A stretch of DNA of 64,000 nt from Warburgia ugandensis (taxonomy: Eukaryota; Streptophyta; Magnoliopsida; Canellales; Canellaceae), in contig CP141126.1 of assembly GCA_035236585.1 (NCBI GenBank), positions 10,367,001-10,431,000 of the forward strand. Direction: 5' to 3'. Shown here in pieces: positions 11,501 through 26,460 of the stretch. The first letter of the stretch is position 1; each line of letters opens with the position of its first letter. A program made the translations under genes and the position numbers. Below the pieces are notes generated by a model, which saw nothing but the letters and a program-made list of their open reading frames with translations, was not told where the DNA came from and did no database searches.

Positions 11501-13447
11501 CGTAATTGAAGCCTGCATTTCTGATTGGTGTGCACCTGGTGGGAGCCGTCCGTACTTTTTGTGCATCCTTGATTTTAGGGGTTTAATCTTCCGATTAATG
11601 CAATAAAACAAACTTATGCTTGGGGAGTAATAATATAGTAGTCGCCTGACCACATAGTACCTTACTATAAGTAGTGTTGGGGTTTCAAATACTTGGTAGT
11701 GCTGCGGATCAGAATGTGGTTTCTTGGATCACATTCTAGATTGACGATACACCTAATAAATTCCTTTTGCATTGGCGGATGATCTTATTCTGTGATTGAT
11801 TTTTGAATGATAAGGCCTTATTTAGGATCATAGACAGGAAATTAAAACCTTTTGGCGCATTGCCAAGATGTGGCTTGGAAGATATATAGTTTGTGGGTCA
11901 AGCATATTCTTTCAGCTGAAAATATTTCCTTGTGACTAGGAAGATAAAAGCGGGTCGCAGCCAATTAGAGCACCAACATTTAGTGGAGAATTCGATCATG
12001 GAAAGTGCCAAATTTTGGCAGCCACCCTGCTATCGAGACGCTGGCGATGGTCTCGCGCCTAACTAGACGGTTTAGACAAGTGCATGCATTAATTTTTGGC
12101 GCTCTCTGCGTGAAAATTATTAGACAAAGATGGCAACGCGCTGGACCACCCACGCTCGGGGTACTACATCAGTACCTTCAATCCTTAAGAACCTTTCGTC
12201 CAAGTTAAAGTCACATGCTGCACCACCAACTTACGGTGGTCCCTCTCACGTCGGCCATTAGAGCGCGAGGATTTCCTACGGAAGTGCATCCCCCATATGC
12301 GAGAGGAACGTATCCGATGCACCGTATGTCGCGCAATAATGGCATCCCAAATACACGATCAAGGCCATGTGATTGAATCAAGATCACTGAATGGATTGAT
12401 TTTAACGCCATCCGAAATCGAGGGATCTTATAGAAATTGACTGATTACGATGCCTAACAATCAGACGTGCACTTCTCGTTCACACCGTCTCACGTCCCTA
12501 TCACAATTGAATCTACCATACAGACATCATTCACTGGCTGGATGTAGGCCCTAACTCTTTGTCCCCTTGCCCTAATTTGTGGGGCCCTGTCTGGACAGCA
12601 AGTACCCCCGGCTTCTTTGGTGGCCTAAAGGCTTGTTCTAGCATGCGGACGTCATGCTTGGATTCTACATCTAAATAAACTAAACAGATGTGTAGTTTGA
12701 GAAGTTATATCTGGGCCCACCTGCATACAGGTAGGTGTTTCTAATCTGCACGCTTCATCTAGTCCATGATGTGGGATTCGAAATCACTCGAAATGGAAGC
12801 TCAAAGCATTGGACGTGAGCCTGTGTGTTGTGGATGGTTAAGAGAAAATATGCAATGGTCCACATTCTGGTACTCCTGTCATCATCACCCACAGATTGAC
12901 CTATGGGATACACACTGTGGCGGGCAGGAGTAAATGAAGGGTCTGGATTGTGCTTTCATCACGTGGATGGGCCTTGGCGAAGCTTCACCAGGATGCCCTT
13001 TAGCGTCACTTGCTACTTCCACGATTATCTTAGAATTACGTCGAAGCTGCATGCCATGGGAAAAGAAAGAAAAAGAAAAGGAAAGCTGCGACAACAACCG
13101 AATGAACGGACACTGTATACAACAAAACAACAAAAATGCCAGTGGGTTTGGCCCAGACATGAAGATGGTCCCATTTGAGGAACAACGACAAGAGTAGTGT
13201 TGTCACTATCCAAGGACAAGGATAACAAGGGTGAAGGAAGGTGGCATTATTGCAGTTCTTCGATTAATCAATGGACTTTCAATTACAACGTAGATCATTT
13301 CATGAAGAAGCGTCAAGAAAGCTTCATTCACAGTCCCTCCTTGAATCCTTCAATTACTTTATGTATGTAATATATAACTTTAATAACAGCATGAAATAAG
13401 AAGAACAAGAAGATGATGATGATGATGATAACCAGTAAACCACACGT
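8509..13447. other. Intergenic DNA without a recognisable gene
   Basis: No supported coding region. Short open frames at 9629-9865 and 10023-10343 overlap on both strands and match no family I know. Two stretches (about 10480-10620 and 12690-12830) hold GGGCCCACCT / ATGATGTGGG-type words, the kind of old dispersed repeat common in woody-plant genomes. A (GAT)n run at about 13413-13430 sits in the region expected to be the 3' flank of the Dof gene. Confidence 0.5.
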
Positions 13448-14386
13448 TTAAGGCCTAGTGAAAGTTGCAGCATCATAACTTGGTAGATCAAATGAGCTCC
13501 AGTTACCGTTTAGAAGATAGGAATTGAGAGGGTTTAGTTGCTCTTCTAGAACTGATTCAAATCCTTGTGGTTGAGGTGTTTGCCATGTAAAATTTGGCAC
13601 CGCGGAGCAATTCGACCAAAACATGTCTTGTCCAATTCCTTCCCCTTGTAACTCTTGCAACCCGAATTCGCTGGATTCTGAACCCGTAAACTGCGTCATT
13701 CTCTCTTGTTGCTTGTGATTGGAGTCGAATTCGGACCCTACAAAAATCTGGTTACCATCGTTCAATTGGGCTTCTCCAATGATGTCATGTTCCTGCGGGA
13801 ATTGGATGGGCGATGTGTGGTTCAGCTCGGAAGAGCTTGATAAATCGAAAGATGAATCTAGTTCGCAAGGCAATTCTGGGGCACCAAGGCTAGCTGGTTC
13901 GAAGTCAGGTCGTTGGTTTAAGAACCTAGCATATACAAGTGCTAGATCAATGGTCGACGCGTCGTCCGATCTAGACGTGTCGGTAGAACATTGCATAGAG
14001 TTTTCATTCACATGACACAAATTCCCTGGCGGGTGGTCTCCAGTGAGGTCGGAGCGGTCAGAAATCGGCAAAGTCCGGCCACAACTTGATCCCCCTGTGG
14101 CAATCCGATCATTCGATATCCTCACTAACTTCCCTCTTCGATTCTTCCGGCATCCACCACCTACGGGCACATTGCGTAATGACCCCCCCTTGGTCCAGTA
14201 CCTTCGACAGCCCTTGCAGAAGTAACGGGGTTGAGTGAGACTGTAGTTGTTGTAGTAGCAGAATTTGGTGTTTGAAGAGTCGCAGCGAGGGCAATTTGGA
14301 GCTAACTCTACATTTGGCTTCCATCTTCTATCTATCACCAAAGGCCTCGGAGGGCATGGAAGCATTTTCTCACCTGATCTCAGCAT
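13448..14386 (-). CDS. Dof-type zinc finger transcription factor, DOF3.5-like
   Basis: A 312-residue plant-specific DNA-binding protein expected in the nucleus, recognising AAAG/CTTT elements. The Dof domain spans about residues 32-84. Its zinc ligands form CX2CX21CX2C (C32, C35, C57, C60), and it contains [26 protein letters not shown] and [12 protein letters not shown]. The WKPN-type lead-in, the later [15 protein letters not shown] segment and the C-terminal [10 protein letters not shown] echo Arabidopsis DOF3.5, so I place it in that group; the exact orthologue is inferred. The rest is low-complexity S/N/E/Q-rich activation-type sequence. The first ATG gives MLRSGEKML; Met8 is an alternative start. 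Single exon, no internal break. A (GA/TC)26 tract lies 85 bp upstream, probably in the 5' leader. Confidence 0.93.
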   Translation of the reverse strand: MLRSGEKMLPCPPRPLVIDRRWKPNVELAPNCPRCDSSNTKFCYYNNYSLTQPRYFCKGCRRYWTKGGSLRNVPVGGGCRKNRRGKLVRISNDRIATGGSSCGRTLPISDRSDLTGDHPPGNLCHVNENSMQCSTDTSRSDDASTIDLALVYARFLNQRPDFEPASLGAPELPCELDSSFDLSSSSELNHTSPIQFPQEHDIIGEAQLNDGNQIFVGSEFDSNHKQQERMTQFTGSESSEFGLQELQGEGIGQDMFWSNCSAVPNFTWQTPQPQGFESVLEEQLNPLNSYLLNGNWSSFDLPSYDAATFTRP

Positions 14387-14465
14387 GACAAACGGTGAAA
14401 AGCGAAACTCAGAGCTCTAAATTTTCATAGAAGTAGTAGTTGGAGAGAATTGGAGCAGCTATAGC

Positions 14466-14470
<5 letters not shown>

Positions 14471-14523
<53 letters not shown>
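14471..14523. repeat. (GA)n microsatellite upstream of the Dof gene
   Basis: About 26 GA units, read as (TC)n in the gene's sense. It begins about 85 bp before the start codon. CT-rich 5' leaders are frequent in plant genes. It may affect expression and is likely polymorphic. The arginine-glutamate and serine-leucine frames across it are artefacts. Confidence 0.95.
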
Positions 14524-14527
<4 letters not shown>

Positions 14528-16763
14528 GAGGAAGAGAAGAGAGAAGAAGGAGTTTTTGAACGGGAGGAAGGAAGAGTGCTTATGTATGGTGTATGTGGAT
14601 GTAGCATATGCATGTGGCAGTGGCATGTGCATGCGCTTGTGTGGGGTTCGGGTGGTTGATAAGATAAGCCGCGGGCGGTTCCGGAACCGTTAGGCCCAAG
14701 GGAGGCGTGATTTCTTACCCCTCCGTAGCCGGATAGATTGTGTCGCTGCTTGTGACATGTGGCGCGATATTATTGGTTGTTAAACACCGGACGTGGCCGA
14801 GAAAAGACGGACAACGAGGCAACATCTCTGGAACTAAGTAAGCGGAAATTCATAAAATGACAAAAATACCCCTATCTTCCTGGTAGTTATTGTCGGATGC
14901 TTACTTAGCACTTAATTTCTAATAAATAATTGGCATTGTGTGATTGTAAGTATAATTGTTTTTGGACTAACAGCTAATCCAGAGCTGGAGATATTAGATG
15001 AACGGGTATGATCAACCAAAGGTGGAGCTAATTCTAAGGCACTGTACGCAAACTTCCCTGCGTTATTCTGGAAATAAGGAAATTGGAAAATCCTTCTTAT
15101 ATTATACGGTTTTTAGTTGAGGGCGACGTCTACAAAACAGAAAAAACAGCCCGGTTGGACATGTAGAGAGGAAATGGCAGTTGAGTAAATCTAGGTCGGA
15201 ATATGGATATTGCTGTCATTGTGCGAAGTCCGGCGAACTTAGCGGAATGGGGAGATTAATTTGAGGGAAGGATTTGTTTAACGAAGCTCACGTCAATCGC
15301 AATTTTGAAAGGCACTGCTCGAGGTTACGTGGCCGTTTGTCCTCGGTCGAAGAGCTGTGATCAGATATTGACGGTCCCGATCTGAGGTGCGATGACGGCT
15401 AGCGGATGTTCGGCCACACGTCATCCTCGAACTTGCAGTGTCGCAGTCAACGAACCCTCTCGTTTTTCACACTGTCTAGGAGAATGGAAATATATCCAGC
15501 TTCAAAGGGCATTTTCGTCTTCCAAATTAGTTGCATTTATTTTCGAGATATTTTTCGTCTGTTAATGTCTCTTGGTCCATCTATTTATTCCCACATACCA
15601 CATAGAGTCTCTAACTGATAGACCAACCCGAAGTATATTTGTACTCAGGCAGCAAAATCGAGCCTCGTATCTTGCTTATCTCAACCGTTCATCCTCGTGT
15701 CCATACCTTAACATTCTCGCACATCAGACTATTCTAGGCCTCAGATTGCGTTATACCCTTTATTATCCAAACTTCAGAGCCGTTGATTTTATACTGAGAA
15801 CAGTAGCGGCTAGCATTGATGGAGAAAATTGGGCCTAGTGTGTTGCCAGAACCCTGGACCACAACAACCATAAATTTGCACTTGCAAGGATACCACCTTA
15901 TGGGAACTCTAAATGTTGATCCGGCCATGAGATGTAAATGAAGTGTTTCATTTATAGCCGGCATGATCCATTCGATCTGGGAGAGGAGCAGGGAGGTCCT
16001 CTAGTTGACAAATTTATTCTTCATTAAACAATCATGGCCATTCAGTCAGGGTAGTTGGATTTGAATTGATGACTACTGTTGGAAAATTACGTCTAATTAC
16101 TATTTAAGAATAATTAGGGTTTTTGTAACTAAAATTAAACAAATTAGATAAACAGGTCCAATCAACCAAAAGTAGAATTGTCTTGCTCTAATTTAAAATA
16201 CTGTCCTTTCATTCCTCCTCTTGTATCTACGCTGTATAAAGCCACCGGTCGAAGAGATTTCGTAATATTCACGAGTTTGGAACGAATGGGAATTGAGGGA
16301 ATGGGCAGGTGGTCTTAGTTGGAAGTTGAAGAGGGTTATATGTCATTTTTTGTTGTAGATGTGAATGAGAAGGGGCAGTTCCTTCCCCGTATGGCTCTTT
16401 CCACTGTTTGTAAACGAACAGTAACGGACTTTTCTCCACCATTCTCCGTCTAAAACTTTCCATATTAATGTTTATGTATAAATCTAAAACAACTCACCTG
16501 ATTTGTTTTGCACTGAATGGCCACACATGCACCACCGACCCTCTTCCATGAATTAAATCACATATACGCACCCATATTTCTCGTTATAAGATTAGTCTTA
16601 AAGGTCCACCGTAACGATGCCTAAACGAATTTTCTCTGTGCATGTGGGGGTGTTAATGGTCCATTATGTATATAGTATTTGTATCATGTTACATATTAGC
16701 GATTTAATTTTAGCCTTATAGGGTTTGTAGGTTTAGTATTGATCATGTAATGACATTCTGTAA
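14524..16763. other. Dof promoter flank and intergenic DNA
   Basis: The first few hundred bases are the presumed Dof promoter. I see GATAAG words near 14657 but no convincing TATA box. Beyond about 15000 there is no supported gene or named repeat. Confidence 0.45.
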
Positions 16764-16948
16764 AAAAGGATAGCCCTAGTACATGAAGCTCCCACATACA
16801 TAGGGTTCGGGAAAGGGGCAGAGAATAAGGGTCAATAATATATAGTCTTACCTTGCATTTTGCAAGAGGCTACTTACGTACCTTGAACCTGTAACCTCAA
16901 GGTCACATGACAACCACTCTAGTGTTGAGTCAAGGTTCCTCTTCTATA
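16764..16948 (-). mobile_element. Au SINE, full length, with 16-bp target duplication
   Basis: Matches the plant Au SINE family on the minus strand: AGCCCTAGTACATGAAGCTCC, the GGGTTCGGGAAAGGGG core, CTTGCATTTTGCAAGAGGCT and GAGTCAAGGTTCC are its characteristic blocks. It is flanked by a perfect direct repeat TAATGACATTCTGTAA at 16748-16763 and 16949-16964, the target duplication of LINE-mediated insertion. Confidence 0.92.
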
Positions 16949-17189
16949 TAATGACATTCTGTAATGTTGCTTAATAGCATATCTAAGAATGATCAATGAA
17001 CGTTGTTTATGTTTTAGAGTTCCTTTTTCATGACGGGCGTCGCAACATTGAAAGTTTTCTATATGATAGGCATCCATTGATATTGTAAATGTTTAATGCA
17101 TGGGAGTTCACAGTTCTACCATTACAGAAGTAATTAGTATTTTTGGCATTAGATTAGGTACTGTGGAGGATGTAGAAGGAGCTAGCAAG

Positions 17190-17382
17190 AGAAAAAAAGA
17201 GAGTGGCTGGCCTAGTGCATGAAGCTCCTGTGTATACAAGGTCCGGGGAAGTGGTGGACTACAAGGGTCTATAGTATGCAGTCTTAACTTGCATTTTGCA
17301 ATAGACCATTTCCAAGCCTCAAGTTCCTGATCTCAAAGTCACGTGATGACAATTCTACCATTGCATCAAGACTTTCCTTGTA
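17190..17382 (-). mobile_element. Au SINE, older copy
   Basis: Same family and orientation as the copy about 240 bp to its left. It shares GCATGAAGCTCC, GGTCCGGGGAAGTGG, CTTGCATTTTGCAA and the GTCACGTGATGAC block. The flanks AGAAGGAGCTAGCAAG (17174-17189) and AGAAGGTGCCGACAAG (17383-17398) agree at 12 of 16 positions, so the duplication has decayed and this insertion is probably older than its neighbour. Confidence 0.85.
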
Positions 17383-17398
17383 AGAAGGTGCCGACAAG

Positions 17399-18259
17399 GG
17401 TAATGAAAATGAGAAAACTGCAAAATGACCCCATCTTTAGAGAGAAAACAGAGTGGCGGATGCTTTTGCCAACTTTGCCTCAATTTAGCTCGAAGTCTGA
17501 TTCTATATGGATTAATCTTCCGCCTATATTGTGCAAAGATCTTATTGACCAGGAAGCTGGGGCGAGCATGTTCCTAAACTTTGCAAAGATCTCATTAGGA
17601 GTCATAAGAGTGCATTTCACTGTACTAAAGTAGGAATATGGTTTCCTGTTGGGACGAAGGCAAATCACGTCTTCTTAAGTAATTCCTGGACGTGCGTCGC
17701 CCATGACTGATCCTGTGCCAACCTCTTGATTTGACGTGCTTCATGCGAATGGTATTCTTTTGTGCTTTACTGAGGGAAATAATATTCTCATGCGTCCTTA
17801 CAAATATTGCCCCATCCTCATTAGGGGTTTTCCGGCCTTTTCACCCCAGAGACTACCTTTTTCATAACCTGAACCTTTCATTTTGATGGTCTTGCCATTG
17901 ACGAACCATGTCGTAAAAATCACATGCTTGGGATGATCCCATCATTTTCTTTTTCTTTCTTGAGTAAATTTGACAATATTGAAAACGGCTCTAAAAGAAA
18001 TCAAGACATTATCCAAAGCACATGCATGTTATTTTAGGAGATGGCCCATCCATGACATGACAATTTAAAGATGAACGGTTGAGATCATTCAGAGCTGTTG
18101 GGTCCACCTGTACATTTCCCACAGAACCCTGAACGAAGGTGTGGCAATATACCAAGAGCGTGGGAATGTCATTCCCCTCTGTTAGCGAGGGATCTTGTTT
18201 CCTAAAAGTAATAAGGAGATGGGCACTAGCAAGTAGGCCCCTTTTGGGTCCCCCATATG
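17399..18259. other. Intergenic DNA
   Basis: No supported gene. About 18040-18130 has TGGGTCCACCTGTA-type sequence resembling the old dispersed repeats seen near 10.5 and 12.7 kb. Confidence 0.4.
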
Positions 18260-18778
18260 CTATCTATGTATGATGGAATCTGTTAATCTGCAGCTTATGA
18301 AAGTTTGTCCTTGTGATGCCAAATTTCTCTTGATTGATGCCCGTAGACCCTTCATCCAAAGAGGTTTTCTACTGTGTTTTCTAGAATGAACTTTTATCTG
18401 ACTATGTCTTGAGGGTGAGAAATCCATGTGGCATGGGAACAAAACCTCATGGATCCCCTCTTGATTCTCTGCAAGTTGAACGGTATGGATTGGCATATAA
18501 ATCTTTCCACGTGGGTCCATAAAGCATCTGCAGTCCTTAATCAAGTAAGTGCCTCGCTTGGAGTCGTACTCATAACGACCTCTAGGACGGATCTTAGTCA
18601 TTCTATAAACAACGCAAGGATTTACACATCTCTGATGGTTTTTTCTCTCAATGCTAGGCTTTCGAAGTACGCCTATGCTACTCCATCTTTGCCTCTTGTG
18701 TTTGCGTCTCTTGAAGTCAGATTTGTGAAGTAGCTCACAGCGGAAGTGGGGCTTGGCAAGTTTTGGACCTTCGGCCAA
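18260..18778 (-). CDS. Unassigned 172-residue basic ORF
   Basis: Open from MAEGPKLAKP to a stop. It is strongly basic (KRRKHKRQRW; KVHSRKHSRKP), with no membrane segment and no signal peptide. The central part RGRYEYDSKRGTYLIKDC followed by MDPRGKIYMP looks like structured protein and not random translation, but I do not recognise a family. It could be a small plant-specific gene, one exon of a larger gene or a transposon remnant. An antisense ORF of 101 residues overlaps it and looks like a shadow. Confidence 0.3.
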   Translation of the reverse strand: MAEGPKLAKPHFRCELLHKSDFKRRKHKRQRWSSIGVLRKPSIERKNHQRCVNPCVVYRMTKIRPRGRYEYDSKRGTYLIKDCRCFMDPRGKIYMPIHTVQLAENQEGIHEVLFPCHMDFSPSRHSQIKVHSRKHSRKPLWMKGLRASIKRNLASQGQTFISCRLTDSIIHR

Positions 18779-22438
<3,660 letters not shown>

Positions 22439-22468
22439 TCCCGTGCGCTACACGGGATCAGTTACTAA
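22439..22468 (+). mobile_element. Helitron-like 3' terminus
   Basis: A perfect 6-bp stem CCCGTG/CACGGG with a 5-base loop (22440-22456) is followed 8 bases later by CTAA and then T. This is the hairpin plus CTRR|T signature of Helitron 3' ends. The 5' TC end was not located, so the element length is unknown. Confidence 0.5.
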
Positions 22469-22469
22469 T

Positions 22470-23466
22470 TAAGAAAAGTGAGCACTAGTTATGGTGAGCC
22501 TGCTAATACTTTTGAAGTGCATCAACCATTTAAACAGCTTCTTCATTCGAAGAGGAATGTAAAAGGCGGATCTTATGACACGGAGTAGATCCAACTCGAT
22601 CATCTGAGCTTTAAATGTCTAATAGTTCAAAAAGCATATGGCCTGGATGATTTAGTGCCTAGATGGTACTATTTGGCCCACAGGGAATGGAAAAATGTTT
22701 TATAGAAATGATCTAAATTAGAACTCCGGAGAGACAGTTTTTAGGAGCTTAGAATTCTCCAGTCACCTTGATTTGTTGTGTAGTAGACATCCAATGACCC
22801 AGCAATCAGATGAATAGATCTGATCATCCAAAGAGATCATCCAAAGATAAGGTGTCGGGTACTTTTTACAGCGCATCTATTTAGCATTCCTAGAAAGATA
22901 GAGAACTCGGCTCAGTAGCCTGTAGGATTTCACTTGAAAACTACTGGTGGGGTAAAGTACAAGTGAGGTCCTCCATCTGAATAATCGGAACTATTTGGCT
23001 GGTTGGGTTTGCAGCGGATGAATGATATACAGAAGTTATCAACCGTTGATGATTTTCTGAAAGTAATACGGGGGGAAACGCCCTCCCTGTGGCCGTACAA
23101 TCTAGATCGAGATGATCCTGTGTACTAAATTACAACAAAGCCAAAGAAACCTGCACTCGCCCGAAAAGATTGATTTTAAGGTTCACCGAATAATTCTAAG
23201 GTTGGGTAAATTAAACCTTTCTTGGCAAGGGAGTCTCACAAATCATTGGCCTAAACCATATACAAATCTGATGTTAGAGCTTCCAACGAGAAGTGTAATT
23301 TGATCCATGGCCGTGTGATGATTAGAAGCTTTTGATACGTGGTATTCTTGTTAACGAACGTAAATCATTGCCTTTTTCTTTTGTGACCATCCGTCTGTGG
23401 CTGGACATCAAAGACCTAGGATAATCGAATAATTCCAAATATGGTCATGGCTCATTCATAGCATGG
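22470..23466. other. Intergenic DNA
   Basis: No coding region or named repeat seen. It runs up to the target duplication of the solo LTR. Confidence 0.4.
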
Positions 23467-24494
23467 CTAACTGTGATGACCTGGGTTTTCTTAATACTTT
23501 TCAAATACAAAAAAAGAAGAAGAAGACATTGACTTAGTGAGCTTGATCTTTAATAAAATCATTTTTAAAGAGCACACAACAGCAAAAAAATATTATTATT
23601 TTTTAAATTCACTTTGAAAAACCCAAGTGCCATTTTTCTTTCTCAAAAATAAGGATTCTAGGTGAAATGAGCATCATTTCTACTGAAAATTTGACAAAGT
23701 TTCCTCTGTTTTTCTGACATGTGACATTTAACGCATGTCATTGCGAAGTACCTGATAAACATTCGTTGATAATTTTAAAATATAATTGGAGACTCTGTCT
23801 CTTTTTTATACATCTAACAAATAACACAAAATACTCAAACAAAACACACCAAAAACCTCCACATCACAACCCATCCAAACTCCCTCAATTACATATAATG
23901 CAGTCTCTTTCTCATTTCTAATACGATAACTTCAATTCAAAAACCAATTCTTACATGTCCTTTTTAAAACTTCCGTTGACACGCTCTCATCAGTAAGTAT
24001 TCCTTGAGAGTCCTCTTTGCTGAGTACTATTAACATGCCAAACCTGCTACTATTCTTTGTATTTGAGGCATTGCAAACCAAAGCAATGCCTAAGCAAGCA
24101 ATTGCTTGTGTAGGTGGAATAAGATATAATGATACATAAACAAATCAAAATTTGCCATATAAATCAATTGTTGACACTGCATCATGCAACACTATAATCA
24201 TTTACAATGTAGTCTGAAATATGTCAAGTATTTACCGCATTAATGAATTCATAATACATTCCATATAACAAAAATTCATTTGAGACATAATTTCAGCAGA
24301 CTACTAATAAGAAACCAATCTCAGTATACCATACCAAAATAACTTTTCCTTAAATCACAAAGTATGCAAATACATATCAGTATAGTCCATTTTCTCGGAG
24401 ATGGGCTACCCACAATTAGGCCTGGAAAAATACAACACGACACGATAACACAACTCGTTGACCTGTATGACACGTGACTTGTTATATTCTTTTA

Positions 24495-24886
24495 TACTAA
24501 ATAGGATGGTTTCTGACTAACAGTCTTATATTTAAACTAATATAGGACAGTTAATAAATATCCGTCCTATATTTTGTACGTTATATAGGATAGTTAATAT
24601 GTAACTGGTCCTATATAATTAAAGGTTTTAATAGTCCTATATTTTTATAGGTTCTATTAGACGGTTAATACAAAATCGTCCTATATTTTTATACTTTCTA
24701 TACGACGATTAATAATTAACTACCTTATGGATGATTAATAAGTAGGCGTCTTATATTTTAAGGTTCTATAGGATGGTTATTGAATACCCGTCCTATATTT
24801 TAAGATTATATATGACGATTATTTGTTAACCGTCTTATATTTAATTAGTTATATAGGACCAATACTAAATGCTTGTCCTATATTAG
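24495..24886. repeat. Palindrome array A (hAT copy 1, near the left end)
   Basis: Repeated units of the form TATAGGACnGTTA, a short spacer, then TAACnGTCCTATA, each an imperfect hairpin of roughly 30-36 bp, separated by AT-rich spacers. Seven or eight units, several decayed. The same motif recurs in arrays B and C and in hAT copy 2. Confidence 0.85.
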
Positions 24887-25738
24887 TTAAAAAGTATAAT
24901 CATTCCAATATTACTGTCCTAGTACCAAGTGTCCAGTGTATCCACACACAATTCTCTTTCTCCATACACAACCTCACATATCACAACCCTATCTTGAAGC
25001 CTTGAACACACCAACCTCCTATCATTAAAATTTTGAAATAAAGCAAGCACACACATTGACACATACTTGAGTCAAAATAAAAAATGGAATACATCCAAAG
25101 AAATGGACTGATATGACAAAATAACATATTCACATTCAACCTGCTATATTTATAATCATTGTACACATTCACTTCTTCATGTTCCATGTTTGCTTCATAA
25201 ATGAAAATTAAAATGATTACTGTTAGAAAAGTGAAAAGTGTAAGTGAAATAACTCGTGTCAGATGCAATCATGAATCATGCAAATGAAGATCGAAGTTGT
25301 ATAAGCTTGCAGCCATGCAAATTGTAGATGAAGAATATTGTTAACCTTAACGGTTTAACCCTATCTAATGAGATGTACTGTAATAAGAGTGTTACATAAC
25401 AAAAATAGGGCAAAAAATGGCGACATAGAGATTCCAAGAGCAGAACTAGGTACTTGATGAACCTCCTTCCATTGCGGTTGGTTTCTGAGTTTCTCCCTTG
25501 CTCTCTCACTCTATAGTTCTTCTCTCCCCTTGGTTGGCCAGCACGCGTTCTCTCTCCCTCTCTCTCTCCTTCTTCTTCTCACTCTTCTGGTTTTTTCCCT
25601 GGTTCTGGTTGAAGGGGGTTTGGTCGGTTTGGGAGCTTGGACTTCGAAGGAATTTCCTTAGGGGTTAGGGTACAAATGTGAAGTGAAACAGTGAAAGGCA
25701 GGAGAAAGAAAGGTTCATAATGTATAATAGAAAGATAA
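24887..25738. other. hAT copy 1 segment between arrays A and B
   Basis: AT-rich sequence followed by a pyrimidine-rich stretch (about 25540-25600) and a GT-rich stretch. No domain recognised in the minus-strand open frames at 24981-25509. The matching part of copy 2 lies outside the window. Confidence 0.4.
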
Positions 25739-26006
25739 ATATAGGACGGTATAGGACTATTCTATGAAAACCATCCTATATTATGATAACTATAGGACGA
25801 TTATTAATTAATAGTCCTTTATTTAATAATAATCATAGGACACTTTATAAATAACCGCCCTATAACTAACAAGCATCAGATTCACAATATAGGACATTTA
25901 GTAAATAACTGTCCTATACTTATACAAAATATAGGACCGTTATTACATAACCGTCTTATATTATTCTGTTATAAAGGACGATTTTATATTAACTATCATA
26001 TAGTTC
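25739..26006. repeat. Palindrome array B (hAT copy 1)
   Basis: About five to six further GGACnGTTA / TAACnGTCC hairpin units, the same kind as array A, for example TATAGGACCGTTAT paired with ATAACCGTCTTATA. Confidence 0.83.
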
Positions 26007-26145
26007 CTAAATATAGCAAATTGAATAATTGATATAGCAGTAGACTATAGGCTACTAGGCTGTAGCCAATTATGCATAATGAAATTGAATAATTTATATT
26101 GCTTAAGCTTTAAAGCATAAAGAATCCTAGTTGAGGATGAGCTTA

Positions 26146-26460
26146 AAAAGAGTTATGTAAGTAACTCAGTAGTTTTTCAGGATGAGTATGTAACTCATTA
26201 GTTGAAGATAAGTAAAGAAAGAGTCATGTAATTAATTCATTAGGTGAGAATGAGAATAGGAGTTATGTAATTAACTCATTAGTTGATAATGAGTATAGAA
26301 AGAGAAGAGTTATGCAATTAACTCATTAGGTGAGAATGAGAATAGAAAGAGTTATGTAATTAACTAATTAGTTGAGAATGAGCATAGAAAGAGTTATGTA
26401 ATTAACTCATTAGGTGAGAATGAGAATAGAAATAATTAATGTAATTAACTCATGAAGGAA
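26146..26460. repeat. ~42-bp tandem repeat in hAT copy 1
   Basis: The word GTTATGTAATTAACTCATTAG recurs about seven times at 39-47 bp spacing, each followed by GTGAGAATGAGAATAGAAAG or a close variant. Its reverse complement is at about 63700-63870 in copy 2, so the array pre-dates the separation of the two copies. Confidence 0.88.

Noticed and set aside
18428-18733. 101-residue plus-strand ORF opposite the 172-residue ORF
   Set aside because: No recognisable features; likely a shadow of the longer frame, itself uncertain.
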